A DNA stretch of 64,000 nt from the NCBI GenBank assembly GCA_030704615.1, contig CM060731.1, forward strand, positions 28,520,001 through 28,584,000. The letters run 5' to 3'. Positions 56,700 through 64,000 of this stretch are shown one piece after another. The notes under the pieces were generated by a model. That model worked only from the letters and a program-made list of their open reading frames with translations, searched no databases and had not been told where the DNA came from. The DNA comes from Takakia lepidozioides (lineage: Eukaryota > Streptophyta > Takakiopsida > Takakiales > Takakiaceae). A program made the translations under genes and the position numbers. Position 1 is the stretch's first letter. Each line of letters opens with the position of its first letter.

Positions 56700-57690
56700 T
56701 TCCCACAGAAGACCCCAACACTTCCTAGCCTCGTATCTCGAGAAACCTAATCTACTCAAAAGCTTTCTACGCGTGAGTCTTGAGAGGGATCCGGATTTTG
56801 GTGCAAATGAAACCCTAGACACAGACAACGGGAGGCAGAGAGACCGATGCTACAAGCAACACATGTAATCTCTAACCAAAGAAAACATGTAGGACACGGG
56901 TTATGGGTTCCGGAGAGAGAGAAAGATGGAAGCTCTCCCACAACCCAAGAAAGCAAAAAGCACTAGAAAGCTGTTTGCAATCTTGCAACAGAGAAGCGAG
57001 ACGAGAAAGGCAGCAGCGCACGGCAGCAGGAATACCTAGGGGAGAGCGCAAATGAGTGGCCCTTGTTTTGAATAGGGAAAGTGCAACTCCATAGGTTCGG
57101 ATGGATGTGCACGAGTCACTGTGGATGTATTCTTGCTTCATGTAAAGCCTTTGGACAGCATCGATGGATGAAAAGAGAAGTACAAATTTACATGTTTCTA
57201 ATAATGGTACTGTCCTGTCCAACTTTTTGTCTTTTTTTTCTCTTTTTATCTTTTTTTTTCTGTTTTCAAGGAACTTATCTTTTTATTTTTTCCCTCTTTT
57301 TTTCTAAAGGAAAGGGAACAGAGGCTCTTTTAATCAAATTAGTTAAAAAAATGTTCACAAAAGGTGGAAAAAAAAACCAACGGGGAGGCTGTAAAGGCTA
57401 ACTAAGAGGGAACTTCCCCGAAACCAAAGCAAACTAGCTATACTAAGACAGACAGTGATGTAGCAGGGAGAACTAAGTGAAAAGGAGAGGAACCATATGC
57501 ATAAGAAACCTACATGTAAGCGTACAACTGTAAGCATACACTAAGGCCCAAGCGTCTGGTTTGCAAGCGAAACAATGCATGTTCGAGATGAACATGGCTG
57601 GTAGCAAGTCAAGAAAAGATTGTCCGAGAAAACACATGAGAGCGACCAAGCTAAGCAATGTAAGAACTTGAACAGCTCGCTAAAGTCTGA
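56700..57690. other. Upstream of the 56.66 kb gene; T-rich tract
   Basis: 56700-57060 is likely the promoter and 5' side of the minus-strand gene. 57220-57310 is extremely T-rich. No coding feature. Confidence 0.35.
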
Positions 57691-57699
57691 AGATGTGAT

Positions 57700-58285
57700 C
57701 TAAAATTTCAGCTGGGTTCTGAATTTAGTAACTCTAGCCTTCTTGTGCCTCCAATTGAAGTCTCCATCTTCTCCTTCACCAGGAGACATCCCAATCAGTA
57801 GGAGTGAAGACTTGCCAAGTGAACCACATGTTGGGAAGGCTGGTGCCAAGAACGTTGTTTTTATCCCAGGACTGTTGAAAATCATTGAGGAGCTTCTTCC
57901 CACGTTGCTCAAAAGATATGGAAACAGCTACAGTCATAATGCCCAAGCTTTTCTCCCCTCAGTAAGCAGGTCCTGGTAAATGCAAAAGAGGATAGACCTG
58001 CCCCTGGGGGGTTTCCCATCATATACGAAAGCACACCTAGTTTTCCAAAGGTTCCACAATGCATGGGCCCTAAGACATGTCCAAACAAGTCCAAACATGG
58101 CAAACATAAAGCCTATGACTAGGCAGTAAATTCAACAACAGCAGAGAGGTAGAAGGGGGGAAAGGGAGGGAGTCCCAATTGCGGTAGAAATTCAGAACAA
58201 CTCTATAGACAGGCCTGGTGGAAAGTGGACAGTCTGCTAGGCAGTGCTCAATTGACTCTGCCAGGGTCATGCACAAGGTGCAGGT
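57700..58285 (-). mobile_element. LINE C-terminal fragment with zf-RVT-like finger
   Basis: From about 58285 leftward: CTLCMTLAESIEHCLADCP, a C-x2-C-x8-H-x4-C finger of the zf-RVT type, followed by a decayed frame to about 57700 with several shifts. It abuts the Ty3/gypsy fragment, so one element probably interrupted the other. Confidence 0.55.
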
Positions 58286-58787
58286 GACCATGGACCCTTG
58301 GGAATGGGTAATGGTTGAAGAAGGCCGTAAGGTTGATGTCGTGGTCCCTCCGCTCTAGCACACGTGTCGCAAGATTTTATAAATTCTTTCACGAGTTTCC
58401 ACATCTGCGGCCACCAATAGTCCTTGGATATCAATTCCATTGTTTTGTTGAAGCCGAAATATCCTACAGCCGGAAGATCATGACATGTTTGAAGAATTCA
58501 AAGTTGTGTAGGTCTTGGAGGTACATAGAGAAGTCCTTGAAATAAAGTAAGTCATCTTTGAATTTGAAGTCGTTTGTAATATGTGGGTTGTCTCGAGGTC
58601 GATTTAGTTGACTTCGTAGTGTCGTAGCAAAATGATCACTCTTCAGTGTTTCCTGAATCTCCTTTATAATTTTTGCATCGTCATATGTGGACATGGATAG
58701 CATATTCAATTGGAGATTTGTTGGTTTCAAGATGATGAATATTTGTTGGTCAAAAGCTGCATCCCCTTCCTTTGGCGCAAGATACAC
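58286..58787 (-). mobile_element. Ty3/gypsy fragment: integrase zinc-binding region
   Basis: Minus-strand frame 58787-58464 followed by a shift, reading CHDLPAVGYFGFNKTMELI, DYWWPQMWKLV and CDTCARAEGPRH, then PIPKGPW. This is the H2C2 zinc-binding start of a retroelement integrase with the linker before it. The right end is cut by the CACTA-like terminus at 58785, the left end by the LINE fragment. No RT, protease or LTR is present here. Confidence 0.8.
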
Positions 58788-59299
58788 TAGAAGAAAAACG
58801 CGGAATTACCACTGGCTCTTTAATCACTACTGTCTTTTCTCATTCAATAAACCACTAGTAACCACTTGTCAGTGGTTAATCCCGATGAAATGCCACGGTG
58901 GCATCACAGACAGTGGTTGGAAGTGGTTTGAACCACTCGGTATTCCACGTGTAATAATTTATTTTTTATTTTTTATTTTTTATTTGGTAATATATTTTAG
59001 TTAATATATATTATATTCCACGTGGATGGGTGTAGTGGTAGATTGTGAGTGGTTATAGACACCTCAGTGATGGGAAGTGGTCGAAACCACTTGCTACTCC
59101 ACGTGTATTAATTCAAATTTTATTTATGATTTATAATTTGAAAATATATTTTAATTAATAAATATAATATTCCACGTGGACGGGGACAGTGCATGTTGAT
59201 CTTGAGTGGTTAAAGACACCTCATTGATTTGTACCACTTTGACACTGATAGAGAGTGGGTGGTGAAAGACACTGCAGTAATTGGAATCACAATTCTAGT
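58785..59299. mobile_element. CACTA-like non-autonomous element with subterminal repeats
   Basis: The left end CACTAGAAGAAAAACGCGG begins inside the gypsy fragment and resembles CACTA transposon termini. A candidate right end is TTCTAGTG at 59292-59299, giving 8-base terminal inverted repeats. Inside, AGTGGTT and AACCACT words recur about ten times, as expected for subterminal transposase sites, and a ~145-base block (AGTGGTT, AACCACT, TCCACGTG, AT-rich part, TTCCACGTGG) is duplicated (about 58913-59070 and 59080-59215). No coding region. The right boundary and target duplication are not confirmed. Confidence 0.45.
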
Positions 59300-59429
59300 G
59301 GTCGCGCATGAGTGGCCTACACAATAGTGATTGGTGATCCGTGGTGATATATGAAAAACTTTAAGTGAATTGTGTACTTGTGACAGATTTGAAAAACAGT
59401 CGTGTTCATACCATTGTACACTACAACAC

Positions 59430-61590
59430 ACCTGGGTTTTTTCAACCTGTCAGTTTGATGATTTTTTTATTTATTGTTGTCATTTTTTTCTGTTCCAACC
59501 ATTCCATAATAAAAATAAAAATATTGAAACATTCAACATAATACACTATAGTGAAATAGTTTCATTATTTCAGGGCCATAATTGCGAGAGACTTTGACTA
59601 CCTAAATCAACTGACTGACACAACCATTTAAACCATGACACATGTATCTGCAACATATTTATTATTTATATATTAATATGGATAAGTAAGTAGTAAAAAG
59701 TTTGACCATATTTTCACTGGAATTTTATACTTTCCACATTGTGGTGTATGGGTTTAGTTAGAACTCCACTGCAAATGGAATAAATCATGAACTTCGGAAA
59801 TCTGCCCTCGGAAAGAGGAAGAGGTGGCCGTCGCACTTTGCAATGTAAACCGAATGCAATGCAAGCTTAACAGTCCTCATATTATGATTGAAGGGAGTCA
59901 AACTAAGTGTGGCCATATCAATGCAGGGACATAAATACGAATCATTCAACATTGTAAAATGAAAACAGGGTACATCTAGTACATGGTACCTTTAAAACTT
60001 GTTGCAGAGTGCAAAAGGTTTTAAAAAAATTGCAAAAGTTGCTTATAGGGTTTGCAAAAAGTTAAAAAAATTAAAAAGTTGCCCATCCCGGTAGTCGTGA
60101 ACAGAGGGCTGGGACTTAGAGCAGTGAGCGGCAGGGAGGGCAAACATGGGAGGCCCGCAGTTGGAGCAACCTTCGCATCTGAAGCAAGCGACAAACGATA
60201 GGGTATGTGTGCGAGGAGGTGTCCGCTGAGAGCTCGCCGCTGGGGGAGAGTCAGCTTGGTCTTAGGTCGAGGACAATGCGGTGAGGGCACCTTCTTCTTC
60301 GACCTATTTCAGCCTGTTTTGCGCTCTCATCATACTCAGCCCTGAGTTTGCAGCACAGAGCCGAGCTGGCATGAGTTTTTAAAGATCCTTCACAATGGTG
60401 GGACAACCGCAATCACAGCGCACCCCGTGCCATCGCTGCATGGGAGGCAACTTCGCACCATCGCTACTCTGTTCCCCCTCTGTGTGCTGGCCGAGACTAG
60501 GCCCATAGCCGTCTGCTCCCTCCCAATCTTCCCGCCACATCCAGTCGATTCCGAGTTTGTTTTTGGTAGTCAGAAGCTGGAAGGAAAGCGTTGTAGTGTT
60601 GGACTTGAGGGAGTAGGAACGATTGAATTGAAGTGAGATGAGTAGGAAGGAGGCAGAAAGGGGGATGTAGAGCATCTGTAGGGTGGATGTAATTTTGGGT
60701 GCTTGGAAGAGGCGAATCAGAGAACTAGACAAGGAGAGCTATGGACCTGGCTCATTTGGTGAGCCCGGAGGGTCTTCCACGTGATAACGTCAGAAGGAAG
60801 GCCATGTTTGGGCTAGTGAAAGAGGCGGTTAAGAGTAGAGCTGCTGGCAACAAGCAGGTCGAATCAAACGTGGGGTACGTTGTTGTGGAACTCGTGCTCG
60901 GGTGTGAAGCCCAGTTAGACATTCAAGTGAGTTGGGCATCATCGTTACGAATCTCTAAGGCGTGAGTACGCAGGCTGGAGGTTTTATGGATAATCGGCAC
61001 GTACTCTGCAGAGGTAATCCAGTCTGTATCCCATTCCGGTCGACTGTCTCCTCTACAGTGTTGCCCTGTCATTTCAGCTGTCTGAAATCTCTTACATAGA
61101 TTTTGTCAAGGGACCTCTTTCCGAGTCTGCAGATCTAGTCTTAACTCACTGGTTTTTTCTTAATGTACGATGTTATCTCCCTGTCCTCTAGGAAGCCTAT
61201 TGCCATTGGGTGGACTTGATACGGGAGTACATTAATGTCTCTGTGACTAAATGCCGGCCTTGTGACCTCGTGTCTTTGTTTGTTTTGACCTGAAGCGCTT
61301 GCTCCAGGTAAGGTAGTGCATTGGATTTAGTTGGAAAGCTTGGGGCCTTTCCCTCTTTAGAATATGCCTACACGGGCCATTCCCTGCAACTCCCTGGAGT
61401 GTGATCTCTGAATGGTAACAAGTGGACCCCTACCGCTTGGGGGCAGCCCCTCCGCTCAAATTGGGCAATCGTATGCTTTGTCTAGCATACTCGGCACTTG
61501 GGGCTCGGGTTGGTTCCTGTGTTTAAATTATGGCCTGCAACAACAATCAAAATCTTAGCTCCTATCAACATCAACACTCCTCAGGGTGAT
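59430..61590. other. Intergenic, no gene recognised
   Basis: AT-rich to about 60000, then mixed. 60287-60430 is a diverged copy of 62816-62900 (CACCTTCTTC, CTGTTTT, TCATAAT or TCATACTC, GGCCCTGA-type order), i.e. part of the duplicated DNA further right. A 74-codon frame at 60741 is unsupported. Confidence 0.35.
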
Positions 61591-61599
61591 TCCTAGGAA

Positions 61600-62530
61600 T
61601 TGGTTACTTATGCCAAATCTAGGGCTTCATGTGTAGTTTTTTGGGTGAATCCCAGGATGGATGTTGTGTCCTTTAAAACTACATTAGAAGCCCCTTTGGG
61701 CATTGCAACCTTCAAAGTGCCCCTGTTATCAAGTCTCGTGATGGAGCCATTGGCCATGAAATCACATCAAAAGGGGTTGGATTCTTTGTCCGTGATTTCT
61801 TGTTTGACAATTGTGAAATTATCAGCAAGGGTTTGAACTTTGAGGTACGAGCATAGTATCTGGCTAAAGCTGAAACTGAAGGGCGGCATGAGTACGAAGG
61901 ACCTCTTTGTGGGCTGTGTTTACATGCCCACAGAGGGGACCCTTAGTGCTGACACAAACAAAGCCTTTGAAGATGTAAAGCTAGACTGTGCTTCGTTCCT
62001 TGCCAAAGGTTAGGTGATTTTATTTGGTGACTTCAATGCCCGGGTGGGTAAAGGTCTCCATCAGGATGATATCATTGGGCCTTTTGGTGAGGACGAGCTG
62101 AACTCTAATGGCAGACGGTTAATTAACTGTCTGGAAGAGCTTCAGCTTCTGGCCTTGAACAATAGGGCAAAAGGTGAACAAGTGCAGTGGACTTGTGAGA
62201 AAGCCCAAACTGGGGAACGTTCCATTGTGGATTATATCATAATGGACCAAAATTTGTTTCCCTAGAGTGCCAATGTGTTGATCGACAAAACTGATATTGG
62301 TACCTCTGACCACTTCCTGGTTTGGACTGAGATCAAAAGGTGTTTTCCCAACACCAAGAGATCCGTTCAATTCGGAAGTGGTGCATAGAAAAATTCCATA
62401 ATGAAGAGGTCAAGGCTGAGTATGTCCAAGCCTTGCAAGAGGCTCTTCCTCATTTTGTCCATTCGCTCCAAGACCTTCAGTCTTGCGCAGACAATGCAAG
62501 AAATGAAGTTGAAAGAGCAGTGGATTCTTG
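61600..62530 (+). mobile_element. LINE endonuclease region (copy C)
   Basis: Same family as copies A and B. Frames with shifts encode the AP-endonuclease: GVGFFVRDFLFDNCEI (about 61775), then DLFVGCVYMPTEG (about 61890), VILFGDFNARVGKG (62014 onward), GERSIVDYIIMDQN and GTSDHFLVWTEIKRC. In-frame TAG codons lie at about 62011 and 62263. 62340-62520 continues into the linker (KWCIEKFHNEEVKAEYVQ), then the frame runs into PPR sequence. RT and C-terminus are absent. Confidence 0.82.
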
Positions 62531-62660
62531 GGATATAATGTTGGCAGGATTTACCAAGCATGGGTGTGGTAGGAATGCTTTGGAGACCTATGAGCAAATG
62601 ATGGGCAAAGGGTACCACCGACAGTCTGGAGGCTGTGATGGCTGCATACGAGTGGGGAAA
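62520..62660 (+). pseudogene. PPR fragment fused to LINE sequence
   Basis: In frame with the LINE linker, the sequence reads DSWDIMLAGFTKHGCGRNAL and ETYEQMMGKGY: one PLS-type PPR repeat. PPR proteins bind organellar RNA. Here it is an isolated repeat without start or neighbours, joined at a shared SWD codon run, so it is not a working gene. Confidence 0.65.
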
Positions 62661-63385
62661 AAGAAGCGAAGGGATAGAGTGTGGCCAGATTTCAGGCACA
62701 AGATTACTTATGATTCCCTGTGAATCAATAGCTACTAGCAACCTACATGGGTAGATGGTCAACTGGAAGCTGCAGCAGCAGCAACACAATTGATAAATTC
62801 AGGCATTGCTAATGAAGGCACCTTCTTCAACACATTTCACCCTGTTTTTCCCTCTTATCATAATCGGCCCTGAATTTTCATGTTGAATTCTGCAAGTTAG
62901 CTTGTTGAGTGAACCTTTGATAGTTTGGAGGGACTGACTGATATTGCCAATGTGACAACAAAGTATCCAGAAACAGGTAACAGAGACAAGGAGACCAGGA
63001 GCTGTGGAAGTGATACTTTTCTGACCCAAGTCAATGGTGGGACAATCGAGGCAAAAGACAAATGCCTGTTGGATTACAGAGAGTAGCAAATGCAATCGAG
63101 CATAGGAACTAGTGTGATAAGTTGAGTTGGGTGTTTTCTAGAACAATTATAGGCTTGCATTGTTAGTTGCTAGCAGCAAGGCAAGGGTGAATGCATGATT
63201 TGTGCGGAGGCATGGATAGGTGAAGGAGTAGGGATAGAGTGTGGGTCCAGATTCATGTAAGAGGGGCAGATTTCAAGCTCCACATTACCTGAGATTCCCT
63301 GTGGATCAATAGCTACCAGAAACCTGCATGGGTAAGATGGTCAACTGGCAGCAGCGGCACAATTGATATAGTTCAGGATGACATC
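62660..63385 (+). repeat. Direct segmental duplication
   Basis: 62665-62805 (AGGGATAGAGTGTGGCCAGA, GATTCCCTGTGAATCAATAG, ATGGTCAACTGG) is repeated with small differences at 63227-63385 (AGGGATAGAGTGTGGGTCCA, GATTCCCTGTGGATCAATAG). The segment between is described under the inverted repeat. Confidence 0.75.
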
Positions 63386-64000
63386 TGGAACAACTGCAGA
63401 TTTGATCATGTCACCAGGGATCTCTTTGCCCTTTTCGAGGGCTGCCAGACACACTGCAAACACACACAAACCTTATGTCGGCGGGCTTCACCCCTTCCCC
63501 CATCATTTGCTCATAGGTTGGAGCCTCCATCCCGCACCCCTGCTGTGCATACCCCGCAATTTGCTCATAGGTCTCCAAAGCCTCCATCCTGCACCCCTGC
63601 GAGCATCACACTCCACGACATCACATCCCGTTCGCCAAAGTGTTGAACACTCTCTTGGCATCCTTGATGCACCCACATTTGGCCTACATGTCCACCAAGG
63701 CAAAGACAATGTTCAGAATGACATCTGGTAATCTGATAAGCATCCACCTTTTTTCCTCGGTTGTCCCACCATTGACTGGGGTCAGAATAGTATTCATTCT
63801 GCTCCTTCAGCTATCCATGCCTATGCACAAATCAAGTATACATCCTTGCCTTGCTGCTAGCAGCTGATGATGACAGCCTAGATTTGTTCTAGGAAACATC
63901 CAACTCAACTTATCACACTAGTTCCTATGCTCAATTGCATTTGCTACTCTCTATAATCCAACAGGCATTCACCTTCTTGCCTCGATTACCCACCATTGAT
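63020..64000. repeat. Inverted repeat, ~200-base arms
   Basis: 63020-63225 and 63795-64000 are reverse complements (shared blocks: TGCCTGTTGGATTA, GAGAGTAGCAAATGCAAT, ATAGGAACTAGTGTGATAAG, GCTAGCAGCAAGGCAAGG). The arms enclose about 570 bases holding a PPR pseudogene; the right arm runs off the window end. Confidence 0.8.
63380..63735 (-). pseudogene. PPR protein fragment (PLS type), decayed
   Basis: Leftward from 63735: PDVILNIVFALVDM, stop, AKCGCIKDAKRVFNTLA, a frameshift, RDVMSWSVMLAG, and on to about 63380 (LEKGKEIPGDMIKSAVV in a third frame). The VDM-AKCG and WSVMLAG motifs are typical of land-plant PLS PPR proteins. At least one stop and two shifts. A short internal duplication repeats GAGCAAATGATGG / GAGCAAATTGCGG. 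Confidence 0.7.

Noticed and set aside
58315-58545. 76-codon plus-strand frame
   Set aside because: Antisense to a clear Ty3/gypsy integrase frame on the minus strand.

Overview
The window is nuclear DNA of a plant, most likely a non-seed land plant such as a moss, lycophyte or fern. The evidence is genes split by GT-AG introns of a few hundred to a few thousand bases, a PLS-type pentatricopeptide (PPR) fragment with the VDMYAKCG motif, plant-type UNC93-like and DTW-domain genes, and a mixture of LINE, Ty3/gypsy, Mutator-like and CACTA-like debris. There is no operon logic, Shine-Dalgarno signal or prokaryotic gene density. The exact lineage cannot be fixed from the sequence.

Layout. 1-9.9 kb is a graveyard of mobile DNA: two deleted LINE copies in opposite orientation, an unidentified transposon-like protein gene broken by a stop and a frameshift, and a zinc-finger ORF broken by two stops inside DNA rich in the 8-mer AGTCTGCT. 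9.95-15.05 kb is a satellite array of a ~116-bp monomer. Each monomer carries a near-perfect palindrome, and the monomers form higher-order units marked by long A-tracts. 15.4-22.4 kb holds parts of SWIM-type, Mutator-like transposons: a SWIM protein, a Ulp1/C48-type cysteine protease remnant, and an antisense transposase split by a ~100-bp minisatellite. 22.9-27 kb has no gene I recognise.

The host genes lie in 27-57 kb: a ten-exon UNC93-like membrane protein (27.07-33.30 kb, +), a single-exon DTW-domain tRNA-modification gene (38.26-39.56 kb, -), a penta-EF-hand calcium-binding gene with very small exons (42.22-47.90 kb, +), an unrecognised 176-residue protein with three spaced sumoylation-type motifs (49.08-49.61 kb, +), a Cys/His-rich protein with an acidic tail (52.97-53.62 kb, -), and an unrecognised multi-exon gene (55.41-56.66 kb, -). 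They do not form a pathway and each appears to be independently transcribed.

57.7-64 kb returns to mobile DNA: a LINE remnant, a Ty3/gypsy integrase remnant, a CACTA-like non-autonomous element, another copy of the first LINE family, and duplicated and inverted segments carrying PPR pseudogene pieces.

The strongest candidates for something undescribed are the palindromic satellite with its changing higher-order structure, the AGTCTGCT word that pervades only the transposon regions and is partly coding, and the SWIM plus Ulp1 element whose protease remnant has Asn exactly where the catalytic Asp should be.
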